DNA of 60,032 nt from Pandoraea sp. ASV26 (GCF_016428915.1 NZ_JAELTP010000023.1:1-60032); one strand, 5' to 3'. Counted from the stretch's first letter, positions 19,928 to 28,845 are shown. Notes: generated by a model not told the origin, from the letters alone. Translations and numbers: made by a program.

Positions 19928-20536
19928 TTACAACGCCGTTGCCCACGCATTCCCCGGATGCAGGGCGTCGAGACAATTTTTCAGCCATGCGCGCTCGGAA
20001 GCGGGGCGCTTCGGCAGCCCGTTCTCGAAATCCTGCTGGTCTTTCGGGCGTCTGTCTCTCGCTTTGAATAGCAGCACGGCGCACGGGTTCAGATAGGGGA
20101 TGTTGTCTGCGGTCCGCATCACCATTTCGGTACGTGGACGCTTGAACGACGGGTTTCTCTTGTAAGCCCAGACAGCCTGGCTGCCCGGCTCGATCATCAT
20201 GTCGATACGCCAGCATTCAGCGGCGCGATCGTATCCCCAAAATTGCATGACGTCAGACGGCGTGTTCCGATCTTCCGAAAGCCTCTCGACCACACCCGCG
20301 TGGGCCGTGTAGAACGCCAGCTCACGGAACACCTCGAGAAACCGGCCAAGGTCTTCTCGCAGAATGGTGAATTCCAGATCGCTGTGTTCGCGAGTCTGCA
20401 CGCCGTGCCAAAGATCGGGCGCCCATCCTCCGACAACACACCACGGCAAATCGATATCGCGTCACCGCTACGCCAGTTCGGACGGGTGCCACGCATTCCA
20501 TGCATCTTCGTCGGGTAGGGTGATGGAAGTGTTCAT
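19928..20536 (-). pseudogene. Nucleotidyltransferase (aminoglycoside adenylyltransferase-like), decayed N-terminus
   Basis: The ~173 residues from 20449 down match small nucleotidyltransferases of the ANT(2'')-like type: VVGGWAPDLWHGVQTREHSDLEF holds the GG and the D-x-E/D catalytic pair. An ATG at 20536 continues in the same frame with a plausible N-terminus (MNTSITLPDEDAWNAWHPSELA), but the next codons are TAG, CGG, TGA before RDIDLPWCVV, so two nonsense codons lie within six codons. A TTG at 20449 could still make a version lacking 29 residues. I therefore call it a probable pseudogene. The convergence with tRNA-Cys and adjacent decayed genes fits a degrading accessory region. Confidence 0.65.
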
Positions 20537-20655
20537 CGGGATGGGATGCCTGCCACATGAACGCCCGGGATTTTCTCAGAAACGCCGTGATCGGAATGCG
20601 AAGACCGTGCAACGGATGTCCTTAATATGTAAGGACTTATGTTTTGGAGTATGAA

Positions 20656-21045
20656 ATGAGCTATGACCTGATGGTATTCGAACCCTCAGCGGCTCCGAAA
20701 GACAGGGAGCAATTCATGACGTGGTATCGGGAGCAAATAACATGGTCGGAAGCGCATAGCTACGATAACCCAAGTGTGTCGTCTCCCGCGTTGCAGGCGT
20801 GGTTTCATGAAATGATCCAGTTCTTTCCTGCCATGAATGGGCCTTTTTCCTCCGATGACGATGATGACCCGAAAGTCACGGATCACTGTATTGGCAAGAC
20901 AGTGATCTACTCAGGCTTCGCATGGTCTTGCGCGGAAGAGGCACGTAGCGTGATGGAGCAACTTGCCAAAAAACACCAGGTCGGGTTCTTTGATGTCAGC
21001 GCAAACCAAGGTGAAATTGTTTTTCCTGACGGCACGCGTTGCTAA
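20656..21045 (+). CDS. Conserved hypothetical protein, acidic
   Basis: A protein of 129 residues starting at ATG 20656 with GGAG seven bases before it. It is acidic, has an SSDDDDDPKV run near the middle, and no membrane segment or signal peptide. The opening MSYDLMVFEPSAAPKDREQF resembles a family of small uncharacterised bacterial proteins I recall as hypothetical. Codon use is less GC-rich than in the flanking core genes. No function can be inferred. A clear terminator follows. Confidence 0.7.
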   Translation: MSYDLMVFEPSAAPKDREQFMTWYREQITWSEAHSYDNPSVSSPALQAWFHEMIQFFPAMNGPFSSDDDDDPKVTDHCIGKTVIYSGFAWSCAEEARSVMEQLAKKHQVGFFDVSANQGEIVFPDGTRC

Positions 21046-21086
21046 GTATTTTTGCCCGAAGTCACAGAAAACCTGCCAAATCAGTA

Positions 21087-21120
21087 ATGCCGTTCAGTTA
21101 AGTCGCTGAACGGCATTTTT
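21087..21120 (+). terminator. Terminator after the hypothetical gene at 20656
   Basis: ATGCCGTTCAG and CTGAACGGCAT pair perfectly over 11 bases around TTAAGTCG, followed by TTTT. The remaining ~295 bases to the next start (21121-21415) hold no gene that I can support. Confidence 0.85.
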
Positions 21121-21415
21121 ACATTGATGAACCGGCAGTCGATCGCCAGTCGAGCGCGTAACGGATGCAGTGATACGCCATGCTTGGAGAGCACCTGACC
21201 TGCCCCCTGCAAAGCCGCGCTACGGCGTGAATCCACAGCCAACGAAGGGCGCTCGGCCGCGCAAAGCGTGCGGTTAGTGCCTGAGTCGTTGCCGATTGAG
21301 CGGATAACGAAGCTTTGCAAGGAAAGCATATCCATCATCAAATTTAGGGATGCGCCAACATTCAGCCGACCTCTAAAATCCGGCGAAGGATAACAATGCA
21401 TTGAGGGGGGATCGC

Positions 21416-21733
21416 ATGCGAACGAACCTTTTGCGCTGGCTTTGCATCACGGTTGCCGCCGGCATTTTCGCTACGCTGGCCGGTTGCGGTTTGCCCAAGC
21501 CGACTCACAAGTCAGGCGCCCGGATCCCGATAGACAACCGTCCCGATTGCGCTGTGTTCGGTGTTTGGGAACATTACACGTGATCCGGTGAATGCCGGGG
21601 CGGTTTGACTGACGGGCAAGGCACCCTGCTTGGGTACGCGGGCTCAACGCTCATGCTGCGTTACGAGGGCGGCATGAAAGCAGGCCTTCGCGACGGCGTC
21701 GGCGAAATGTGGATTAACGCCGACAAGACATGA
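21416..21733 (+). pseudogene. Lipoprotein with MORN-like repeats, interrupted by TGA
   Basis: ATG 21416 has a strong GAGGGGGG site before it. The product starts as a lipoprotein (ITVAAGIFATLAGCG, lipobox LAGC) and proceeds to FGVWEHYT, then a TGA at 21581-21583. The same frame continues for 49 more codons (SGECRGGLTDGQGTLLGY, YEGGMKAGLRDGVGEMW) with the Gly-rich pattern of MORN repeats before a TGA at 21731. A tryptophan codon at the TGA position would restore one ~105-residue protein, so a TGG-to-TGA mutation is the likely cause. A truncated 55-residue lipoprotein could still be made. Confidence 0.65.
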
Positions 21734-21952
21734 GCAATGCCGAAATACTGCCCATGTCATAGGGACCCATGTACTCCTGATAGAAGATGCTTCGAGCCCG
21801 CTCCCGTTCGGTTGTGAATTCGGTGTCGATCGCCCATTGGCCCGGCTGCCAGGTTGGCAAGCGCGAGAGCATTGGGTCGGCGCCCTGGTACCGGTTGGCA
21901 TAACTTCGCTGGGCCTCTGTGGCCCAGTGCTCGTCATCCTCGGCCGCGGCGT
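21714..21952 (-). pseudogene. Fragment of a LuxR-type regulator N-terminal domain
   Basis: On the reverse strand about 79 codons read AAAEDDEHWATEAQRSYANR, then GADPMLSRLPTWQPGQW, FYQEYMGPYDMGSISALLM before a stop at 21714. This residue pattern resembles the sensor half of Burkholderiaceae LuxR-family regulators. No start is visible, the frame is lost upstream, and no DNA-binding domain follows. It overlaps the 3' end of the MORN pseudogene. Recognition is from memory of the family, so confidence is modest. Bases 21953-22075 show nothing further. Confidence 0.4.
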
Positions 21953-22075
21953 TGACGGTCGAATGCTTCGCGTGCTTCGAGTGCTATGCGCTAGCCCGCT
22001 CTGGGCGGGCGAGTGCAAGACCCAGGCGTTCATCGAACGAGGCCGACGTCGAGGATTGCCGCCTTTTGTCCGGCG

Positions 22076-22942
22076 CTAACGATTAATGGTTGATCTGAGC
22101 GCCGCAGTAAGGGCTTTCAGCGCCCCTTTTGCCTGTTGATCTCTCAGGCTCGTGTACAACACCACGTCTCGCGCCGGTAACGCAGGCAGGTTCAAACGCG
22201 GACCCATATCTACCGTGCCTCGCGGGGCCACCCTGCGCCCCAAGGCGGCGACTGCCAGTCCCGCCGAAACGGCCGCCCCGATCGTGTTCACGCCACCGCC
22301 GACAAACGTCTCGGTCCAGGCGATACCCGACGTATCCAGAGATTTGACCGCCATCGCGCGCACACTACAAGGTTGCGGCTGCGTTGCGATACGTAACGGT
22401 TCACCCGGGCGATGCTCGAAATCGGGGGCCCCCATCCAGCCAAAACTCTCCCGCAAAATGACCTTGCCGTCCTGACGCCGGCTGTCATGGCGCAGCACAA
22501 TCGCGACGTCCAAATCACCGGCATCAAATGCCTCGAGCAATTCGCGAGACGGTGCGATACGGACTTCGAGCGTGAGCCCCGGCTCGGCACGGCCGATGTG
22601 CCGCAAGAGCTGCGGTAGCTCAGCGCCCACGATGTGATGACTCATGCCAAGCAGCAGCCGCCGCTGCTTGGGCGCAAACGCGCCCATCGCCCCCTGATGC
22701 GCAGCAACGAGCGCCCGGGCGCCGCTCAAGAAGGCACTTCCATCCGAAGACAGCCGGACGCGTCTCGGGGTGCGCTCCAGCAACTGGCGGCCCAGGCCAT
22801 CTTCCAGACGCTTGATCTTCAGGCTGACCGCCGATTGCGTCATGTCGAGCGCTTCGGCGGCACGCGTAAAGCTCTGCAATTCGGCCGTGAGGACGAAGGC
22901 ATGCACAGCTTCGATATCGAGGGTTTTCATACGGCGATCCAT
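22076..22942 (-). CDS. LysR-family transcriptional regulator
   Basis: A 288-residue regulator. The N-terminal winged helix-turn-helix (AVHAFVLTAELQSFTRAAEALDMTQSAVSLKIKRLEDGLGRQLL) covers residues ~9-67 and a LysR substrate-binding domain occupies the rest. It is divergent from the DUF4865 gene with 96 bases between the starts, so it most likely controls that gene through the shared promoter region, as LysR proteins usually do. The start could be the ATG at residue 5 (MKTLDIEAV). The ligand is unknown. Confidence 0.9.
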   Translation of the reverse strand: MDRRMKTLDIEAVHAFVLTAELQSFTRAAEALDMTQSAVSLKIKRLEDGLGRQLLERTPRRVRLSSDGSAFLSGARALVAAHQGAMGAFAPKQRRLLLGMSHHIVGAELPQLLRHIGRAEPGLTLEVRIAPSRELLEAFDAGDLDVAIVLRHDSRRQDGKVILRESFGWMGAPDFEHRPGEPLRIATQPQPCSVRAMAVKSLDTSGIAWTETFVGGGVNTIGAAVSAGLAVAALGRRVAPRGTVDMGPRLNLPALPARDVVLYTSLRDQQAKGALKALTAALRSTINR

Positions 22943-23038
22943 TGAAAAACGGAATCACTGAAATATAAGTCATTCTATTTTTCAATGGCCGATTCTTCGT
23001 TATGGTGGGTGCTCGATCCTTTTTTACCGAGTTTCCCT

Positions 23039-23623
23039 ATGCTGAGCGCTCACTACTTGCGCCGCCTGCCGGCCGACTACGATCTGAGCGCCATCCGCAC
23101 CCGCGGCAAAGTGCGCGGTGCCTTGTGGGATGACGCCCCCGAGTTGTACTTCAAGGGGTTTTTGCTTCGCGAAGCGGGTAAGTACGGTGCCACGGAGAAC
23201 AGCTATTCTTCGCTCTACCTTTGGCGCTCGGATCAAGCCTTCGCAGACTTCCTGCTGACCGATCGTTACCGTAACGTCACCAGCAGTTTTGGCCGGGCGG
23301 CCATAGAGACTCGCGTGGTGCTCGATGCTCGCAGAGGCCGCGCTCAGCACGCGCAGCTTGTTTTCGAGGAAACACACGATATCGCGCGCGACGCCGACCT
23401 GGGACAGGCTTTCATCCGCGAGGTGGAATGCAATAGGGCAGAAGCCGCCCGGCCCGGCGTCGTGGCCAGCGTGACAGCATTGGATACCCTGGGCTGGCGT
23501 TTCTCACGATACCTGCTGGCCGAGAGTGTGGATGTCAGGCCCAGCGACTCGGCGATCGCATACGAAGTCGTGCACTTGGCCCGTCCGCTGCTGGACACCT
23601 TGCCAGAGGGGCAACGGGGATGA
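23039..23623 (+). CDS. DUF4865 family protein
   Basis: 194 residues from ATG 23039. The start MLSAHYLRRLPADYDLSAIR corresponds to the family's N-terminal LPADYDM block, which is why I prefer it to the upstream ATG at 22985. ALWDDAPELYFKGFLLRE and NSYSSLYLWRSDQAFADFL match DUF4865, whose members are usually next to LysR regulators. Related proteins may be oxygenase- or dimeric ferredoxin-like barrel proteins; that is inference. The stop overlaps the start of a tiny downstream gene (ATGA). Confidence 0.8.
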   Translation: MLSAHYLRRLPADYDLSAIRTRGKVRGALWDDAPELYFKGFLLREAGKYGATENSYSSLYLWRSDQAFADFLLTDRYRNVTSSFGRAAIETRVVLDARRGRAQHAQLVFEETHDIARDADLGQAFIREVECNRAEAARPGVVASVTALDTLGWRFSRYLLAESVDVRPSDSAIAYEVVHLARPLLDTLPEGQRG

Positions 23624-23733
23624 GCCGGCTTCGTTTTGCCATTGCGTACGGGTTTGCCTTCACGCTTGTCGCCACAACGGCGTGTGCGCTAGCGCTCAGT
23701 CTCGCATGGCTCGTTCGTCAGTTCATCGACTAG
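23620..23733 (+). CDS. Small single-pass membrane protein
   Basis: 37 residues from ATG 23620, overlapping the previous stop as ATGA, with a GGGG stretch just upstream. The sequence is a short basic start followed by one hydrophobic helix (FTLVATTACALALSLAWLV) and a charged end. It is similar in style to the N-terminal part of DUF2798 proteins but half their length. Coupled translation with DUF4865 supports reality; it may also be a truncated remnant. Bases 23734-23940 hold no supported gene. Confidence 0.45.
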   Translation: MSRLRFAIAYGFAFTLVATTACALALSLAWLVRQFID

Positions 23734-23940
23734 TACGTTGGCTGATTCGCCTCGTCGAACTTGACCGTCATGCCGGCCGGGATGCGCAGCGCTGGAGATG
23801 CCACGCTGCGCTGCCTGTATCGAGAGATCGTTACCCCTTTTACGTCGGCGTCCTCGGACTCGGCATCTTTCTGAACTCGACGGTCATCGTATCGACGCCG
23901 GCGAACCGGTCACGCGCGGCTAAAGGTCAACAGCGGCGAC

Positions 23941-24906
23941 TCAGAAACCCAGTTGCTTGATGAACTTGTCCACTGGCGTCGACCACATCTTCCCGCCGTA
24001 GGTGAGCAGCAGATGGCCGTCGTGGCCGGGCAAGTCTTCCGTGTGGACGAACTGCGCAGGACTGCCCGATGCCGCGAACGCATCGAACCATTGCCGGGGC
24101 GCATCGGGGCCCCAGTACTGGTCGTTGTGCGCATAGAGCCAGAGCCCGGGGATCTTCGTCGTCTTGCCGAATTCGCCGTAGACGGCTTTCATCTGCTCCG
24201 GATCGCAACTGTGTCCCGGCGCGCGCTCGGGCATGCCGCCCGCGCCGCCCGAGAAGTTGATGTAGCCGACCACGCCGGGCGGGTTGGTGGCGGCTGTGGC
24301 CACCGTGGTGAAACCGCCCACCGAGCGGCCTTCGAGCACGATGCGATCCTTGTCGGCCCACGGCTGTGCGCGAACCCAGTTCACGGCTGCGAGATTGGCT
24401 TCTGCCGTGACCTTGCCAAGCTTCTCGAAGTCAGGACGGCGCGTGCATCGGCCCTGCATGTCGAACGATGCCCCCGAGTTCTCGCGATCCGGCCCTCCCG
24501 TCGCGCCATAGCCCACGCGAACCGGCGCGACGATGGCGAAGCCTTTGGCGAGCCAGTAACGCACATGTCCCTTGAGAATCGGCTGATTCAATTTGGCGCG
24601 TACCAGCGCGTCGGAGGCGCGTCCGTGTTCGAAGATGAGCACGGGGAACGGCCCATCGCCTGAGGGCTTGTACACCTCGGTGTGCATGGCGATATCGCCG
24701 CCGAAGGTGCCGGCACCGGGCACCACGATGGACACGATTTGCGGTGCGGGGTCTGTCGCCGCAGTCGGTGACGCGACGTCGGCAGTGGCCTCGTCGGTGG
24801 CGGCAACGGCAGTCGATACACCGCAGAAGGGCGTCGTCAGAAGGAGGGCGCAAAGCCATCCTGAACCAAGTCGCCAAAGTCGCGAGCGGGCGGTGAAACG
24901 TTTCAT
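23941..24906 (-). CDS. Secreted alpha/beta hydrolase (dienelactone hydrolase-like)
   Basis: 321 residues from ATG 24906 with a Sec signal peptide (LWRLGSGWLCALLLTTPFCGVSTAVA). The alpha/beta hydrolase fold shows the nucleophile elbow GRSVGG (catalytic Ser), an acid near the C-terminus (Asp in YAHNDQYWGPD) and His in GHDGHLLL. PVLIFEHGRASDA contains the oxyanion segment. Family members are secreted or periplasmic esterases/peptidases; the substrate is unknown. An upstream start at 24981 would add 25 residues that hide the signal peptide. The gene stands alone, convergent with the small gene at 23620. Confidence 0.82.
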   Translation of the reverse strand: MKRFTARSRLWRLGSGWLCALLLTTPFCGVSTAVAATDEATADVASPTAATDPAPQIVSIVVPGAGTFGGDIAMHTEVYKPSGDGPFPVLIFEHGRASDALVRAKLNQPILKGHVRYWLAKGFAIVAPVRVGYGATGGPDRENSGASFDMQGRCTRRPDFEKLGKVTAEANLAAVNWVRAQPWADKDRIVLEGRSVGGFTTVATAATNPPGVVGYINFSGGAGGMPERAPGHSCDPEQMKAVYGEFGKTTKIPGLWLYAHNDQYWGPDAPRQWFDAFAASGSPAQFVHTEDLPGHDGHLLLTYGGKMWSTPVDKFIKQLGF

Positions 24907-25070
24907 GGTGTTGTTGGTGTCCCCGGGTGGCGATGCATGCACTGTGCCAGACGGCGGCGTTTCGGTCTCCGTCCTACGCACTAAGTGACGCTCATACTAC
25001 TTTGCGGCACAGGGCCGCGACACTCATGCGAACGACTGATGGACTGGGATGGAATCGCTCGCTCAGCCAC

Positions 25071-25889
25071 TCAGTCGGGCGCATCGATGAGGTCTGTCGA
25101 ATCGGCGGCAAAGTACCGTCCCGGCGTTGTGTGAAACGTGCGACGAAACAGCGCGATGAAGGCGCTTGCGTTGTCGTAGCCGAGATCGAGCGCGACCGTC
25201 CCGACGGGTTGTCCCGACGCCAGCAATTCCAGCGCGCGCAACAGCCGTGCCCGTTGACGCCATGCCGTAAACGTCAGCCCCGTCTCCTCGACGAAGCGCC
25301 GGCTCACCGTGCGCGGCGCGGTGTTCGCCCACGCGGCCCAGGCATCGAGCGTGCGAGCGTCAGCCGGATTGTCGACGAGCGCGCTCGCAATGTGTCGCAG
25401 GCGCGCATCGCCGGGCATCGGCAGACGGAACGCATCGGCGGGACTCACGGCGATCTCGTCGAGTATCACGTTCATGACGTTGGTCTGCACGCGATCGGGC
25501 GCGCCCAGATCCCACTGCGCGGCCCGTACAACGCCTTCACGCAGCAGCCCCGACACCTCGATGGCACGCGGTTGATCCGGCAAGTCCGCACATTTGTCCG
25601 GCCGCACGTACACCGCCCAGCCGTAGAACGGGCCGTGAGAGAACGCGGCATGCGGGCAGTTGGGCGGTATCCAGACCGCACGTGTTGTCGGCATCACCCA
25701 CGCACCGAGGCTCGTGCGAACGGTGAGCAAACCATTGAACGAGCCAAGCAATTGCCCCGACGTGTGCTGATGCGTTTGAGACACGCGCGGCTCGCTCTCG
25801 CGTCCGACCAGCGCGATCAATGGCGGGTCGTGCGCATCCATGCGGTGCACGCGGTCCATCTTCGGTTTCAGGTGTTCCGGTAAACTCAT
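25071..25889 (-). CDS. AraC-family transcriptional regulator with cupin N-terminus
   Basis: 272 residues. The N-terminal AraC-type cupin carries HQHTSGQLLGSFNG and VWIPPNCPHAAFSHG, typical of the NimR-like subfamily. The C-terminal double helix-turn-helix (TLDAWAAWANTAPRTVSRRF, VGTVALDLGYDNASAFIALFRR) is complete. The divergent flavoprotein gene at 25982 starts only 92 bases away, so it is the probable target. No effector can be assigned. Confidence 0.88.
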   Translation of the reverse strand: MSLPEHLKPKMDRVHRMDAHDPPLIALVGRESEPRVSQTHQHTSGQLLGSFNGLLTVRTSLGAWVMPTTRAVWIPPNCPHAAFSHGPFYGWAVYVRPDKCADLPDQPRAIEVSGLLREGVVRAAQWDLGAPDRVQTNVMNVILDEIAVSPADAFRLPMPGDARLRHIASALVDNPADARTLDAWAAWANTAPRTVSRRFVEETGLTFTAWRQRARLLRALELLASGQPVGTVALDLGYDNASAFIALFRRTFHTTPGRYFAADSTDLIDAPD

Positions 25890-25981
25890 GGCGTATTTGC
25901 GCTATTGAATTGCATCAATAGTCTATCAGCGCCACCGATGGGCGGGATATGCTCGACGCGTGTTTCCGAAGGAGCGTTTCC

Positions 25982-26635
25982 ATGGCCCAATCTCAACGGC
26001 CCACGCCGTGCAACCCATCCAACCCGTCCCCCCCATCTGCGGTCGATCTCGATCAACTCTACGATCCCCCGTCGGAGATGATTGTCAAAGGCGTCATGTC
26101 GAGGTTGCTGCCGTTTCACGTCGCGTATCTCGACGTCGCGACCTTCTTCTGTCTGGCAACGGGCAGCGCGCAGGGTCTCGATGCGTCGCCCCGTGGCGGT
26201 GAGCCGGGCTTCGTTCAGGTGCTCGACGAGAAGACCGTGGCGTTCGCGGACTGGCCCGGCAACAACCGCATCGCGTCGCTGCGCAACCTGACCGAAGACG
26301 ACCGCGTCGGCATGCTGTTCCTGTTTCCGGGGCTGGAGGTCTTCATGCGCATCAATGGCCGCGCGCAGATCTGCGTCGAGCCCGCGTTGCTCGATCGATT
26401 CAAGGAAGGGGAGCGTACGCCGAAGACCGCCATCGTCGTGACTATCGACGAAGTGTTGTTCCACTGCGGGAAGGCGATCAATCGGGCGAAGTTATGGCGT
26501 GCCGAATCGCAACTCGACCGCAAGGCGGTGCCGTCGATGGGCGACATGAAGGCGGCGCTGACCGGCTTGGATAAAGCCAAGGCCAGCGAGATGGACGAGG
26601 GGTACTACCGGGCCGTGCGCGGCGATCTTTACTGA
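25982..26635 (+). CDS. Pyridoxamine 5'-phosphate oxidase-family (PPOX) flavoprotein
   Basis: 217 residues from ATG 25982, with AAGGAG about eight bases before it. The split-barrel FMN-binding fold is indicated by DEKTVAFADWPGNNRIASLRNLTEDDRVGMLF and VFMRINGRAQI. The ending VLFHCGKAINRAKLW matches the MSMEG_1061-type branch. Family members are FMN- or F420-dependent oxidoreductases, often in detoxification. The start at 25949 is possible but has no ribosome site. It is divergent from the AraC regulator. Confidence 0.82.
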   Translation: MAQSQRPTPCNPSNPSPPSAVDLDQLYDPPSEMIVKGVMSRLLPFHVAYLDVATFFCLATGSAQGLDASPRGGEPGFVQVLDEKTVAFADWPGNNRIASLRNLTEDDRVGMLFLFPGLEVFMRINGRAQICVEPALLDRFKEGERTPKTAIVVTIDEVLFHCGKAINRAKLWRAESQLDRKAVPSMGDMKAALTGLDKAKASEMDEGYYRAVRGDLY

Positions 26636-26686
26636 TGCGGCCCTACTGACCGCTACTGCCCCGTACTGACGAGGCGCACGCCGGCT

Positions 26687-27454
26687 TTACCCCTGCGGAC
26701 TGGCCGATTCCTGCGCACGGCGCAGGCGCTCGCGGCTGTTGGTGAGGTGAGTGCGCATGGCCGCGCGAGCCGCTTCGGGATCGTGACGGGCAATGGCGTT
26801 GTAGATGTCTTCGTGCTCGCGATTCACGCGATTGAGATACGACACCTGATCGTCGTCGGCGAGCGCGGCCGAATTCACGCGCGTACGCGGAATGATCGTG
26901 TTGCCGAGCTGTTCGAGGATGTCGTGGAAGTAACGGTTGCCGGTCGCATTCGCCACTTGCAGGTGGAAGGCGACGTCGGCCGTCACTGCGTTGCCGGTGC
27001 GTTGACGAACGTGCATCTCGAAGTCGTCCAGCGCCTGACGCATCAGCTTGAGTTGCGTGTCGGTGCGGCGATTCGCCGCCAGGCCGGCCGCTTCCGTCTC
27101 CAGCGAGATGCGCAACTCCAGGATCGCCATGACGTCGAGCATCGTCAGAATGCTGTTGGTGTCGACTTGCAGGGAATTCTCGCGCGGCGCCTCGAGCACG
27201 AACGTGCCGATGCCGTGACGCGTCTCCACCAGTTGACCCGCCTGCAACCGCGAAATCGCTTCGCGGACCACCGTGCGGCTCACCCCCAGGCTTTCCATGA
27301 TGGCCGACTCGGTCGGCAGCTTGTCACCCGGGCGGAACGTGCCGCTGCGAATCTGCTCGGACAAGGCACTCACGACCTCTTCCGTGAGGCTGCGAGACTT
27401 GCGGCGAGGACGTGCGGGCAACGGGCTGTTCATGGACATGGCGTCGGTTGACAT
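26687..27454 (-). CDS. FadR/GntR-family regulator, likely of hexarate catabolism
   Basis: 255 residues from ATG 27454 (ATG 27439 is an alternative). The GntR winged helix (VVSALSEQIRSGTFRPGDKLPTESAIMESLGVSRTVVREAI) is followed by an all-helical FCD ligand-binding domain with the metal-binding pattern (ADVAFHLQVANATGNRYF, INREHEDIYNAI-type His). It lies on the same strand as the porin and gudD, with the galactarate and glucarate genes downstream of the divergent promoter. Regulation of those genes is inferred from position and from the shared palindromes; the sequence does not prove the target. Confidence 0.85.
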   Translation of the reverse strand: MSTDAMSMNSPLPARPRRKSRSLTEEVVSALSEQIRSGTFRPGDKLPTESAIMESLGVSRTVVREAISRLQAGQLVETRHGIGTFVLEAPRENSLQVDTNSILTMLDVMAILELRISLETEAAGLAANRRTDTQLKLMRQALDDFEMHVRQRTGNAVTADVAFHLQVANATGNRYFHDILEQLGNTIIPRTRVNSAALADDDQVSYLNRVNREHEDIYNAIARHDPEAARAAMRTHLTNSRERLRRAQESASPQG

Positions 27455-27484
27455 TGTGGGTGACAAAAAACGCCTCCAGTTTAC

Positions 27485-27566
27485 CTTATCGACCGTCACA
27501 TACATACGACAACCGATAAGAATCGACCGCCAATGCCACACCCCAATCACTATCGGGCATTGGCGG
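27485..27566 (-). promoter_or_regulatory. Two nested-scale inverted repeats between porin and the GntR regulator
   Basis: CCGCCAATGCC (27527-27537) is the perfect complement of GGCATTGGCGG (27556-27566), and CTTATCG (27485-27491) of CGATAAG (27514-27520). No long T-run follows on the reverse strand. They could be the porin terminator and a regulator autoregulation site, respectively. Apart from these, the 215 bases between the genes hold nothing. Confidence 0.4.
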
Positions 27567-27669
27567 CCCAAAGCACAACCTCGTGCGACTTCTCGCGACC
27601 ACTCATGACCGTCTGAACCGGCGCGCGCACGGCGCCGGTCCGGACCGCTTTGCTACTGGCGGGCAGACG

Positions 27670-28845
27670 TCAGAAATCGACGCGAATCCCCAGCATGCCG
27701 ACGAACTGCGAACTCGTCGCCGACGGCGTGCTGTTCTGCGAATCGCCGACCACCGGGCCGGCGTTGATGATGCTCGTGGCATTCGCGGCCAGTGACTTGC
27801 CGTTGGCGTGCTGCCAGGCTTCGAGCGCGTACAGCGACGTGCGCTTCGAGAGCGAGTACACCTGCGCGAGCGAGACCTGATGGTAAGTCGCGGAATCGGT
27901 GATGCCGTTGGCCTTCGAGGCGGCCGTGTAGCTGTACGCCGCGGCCAGACGCCATTGCGGCGCCACGATCCACGACGCGTGCACACCCGCCGTGTTGAAG
28001 ATCGCCGTGTCGTGGAACAGCGACGCTGCGCCCGGCTTGTACTGCACGTTGCTATAGCTCGCGCCCAGCGTCACGCTGCCGATCGTGTAGATGCCGGCAA
28101 AGGCGATGTGTTGCAAGACGTCGGCGGAGAGATAGCCCTGATTGACGGCGGACGCACCGGGGACCCCCGTCGACGCCCCGTTCCAGCTCGTGCCGGTGCC
28201 CCCGACGTTGTTCATGCGCAGATAGCCGGCTGCGAGCGAGAGCGGGCCACCGTCGTAGCGCAGGGCGCCGGAATACGTGTTGCCCTTGCTGAACGCACCG
28301 GCCTGACCGCCGAAGCCGTATTGCAGGCTGGCCGTCACGCCCCACAGGACCGGCGAGGTATACGTCACCGAGTTGTTGATGCGGATGGTCGTGTCGAGAC
28401 CGTCGATATCGCCCGGGTGTGCGCCGGTCGCCCCCGTCACGTAGGCGACGGGGCCGATGGTGCCGACCATCAGGTAATAAGGCGAGTACTGGCGGCCGAT
28501 GGTGAGCGTGCCGACCTGATCGTTCTTCAGACCGACGAATGCCTGACGGTTGAACATCACGCCCGACGAACTGAATGCGCCGCTGTTCACGTCGAAACCG
28601 TTCTCCAACTGGAACAGCGCCTTGGTGCCGCCGCCGAGATCTTCGGTACCGCGCAGGCCCCAACGGCTGCCGGCGAGGTTGCCGTTACGCAGGTAGGTGT
28701 TCGACTTGCCGTTCTGGTTGCTGCTGTAGGTCAGTGCATCGTCGACGATCCCGTACAGCGTCACGTTCGACTGCGCGAACGCCGGCACGGCGCCGGCGGC
28801 AAGACCGGCCAATACTAGCCCGGCAAACAGTTTCGAATGTCTCAC
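27670..28845 (-). CDS. Gram-negative porin (OmpC/betaproteobacterial type)
   Basis: 391 residues with a Sec signal peptide ending in AGAVPAFAQ and a mature start SNVTLYGIVDDALTYSSN, the classic betaproteobacterial trimeric porin. Alternating aromatic strands with GSRWGLRGTEDLGGGTKALFQLE and the C-terminal LGIRVDF (terminal Phe) mark an outer-membrane 16-strand barrel. I chose GTG 28845 because AGAGGAGAA lies just upstream and it begins the signal peptide. Its place 65 bases from gudD makes it the probable outer-membrane entry route for hexarates. Confidence 0.92.
   Translation of the reverse strand: MRHSKLFAGLVLAGLAAGAVPAFAQSNVTLYGIVDDALTYSSNQNGKSNTYLRNGNLAGSRWGLRGTEDLGGGTKALFQLENGFDVNSGAFSSSGVMFNRQAFVGLKNDQVGTLTIGRQYSPYYLMVGTIGPVAYVTGATGAHPGDIDGLDTTIRINNSVTYTSPVLWGVTASLQYGFGGQAGAFSKGNTYSGALRYDGGPLSLAAGYLRMNNVGGTGTSWNGASTGVPGASAVNQGYLSADVLQHIAFAGIYTIGSVTLGASYSNVQYKPGAASLFHDTAIFNTAGVHASWIVAPQWRLAAAYSYTAASKANGITDSATYHQVSLAQVYSLSKRTSLYALEAWQHANGKSLAANATSIINAGPVVGDSQNSTPSATSSQFVGMLGIRVDF

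Noticed and set aside
21081-21401. 106-codon reverse frame that vaguely resembles a transposase piece
   Set aside because: It includes the terminator hairpin, has no conserved motif and no ribosome site.
23734-23940. Reverse-strand frame with SRYRQRSVASPALRIPAG ending at 23731
   Set aside because: No start, short and Arg-rich upstream; too weak to call a gene or named remnant.
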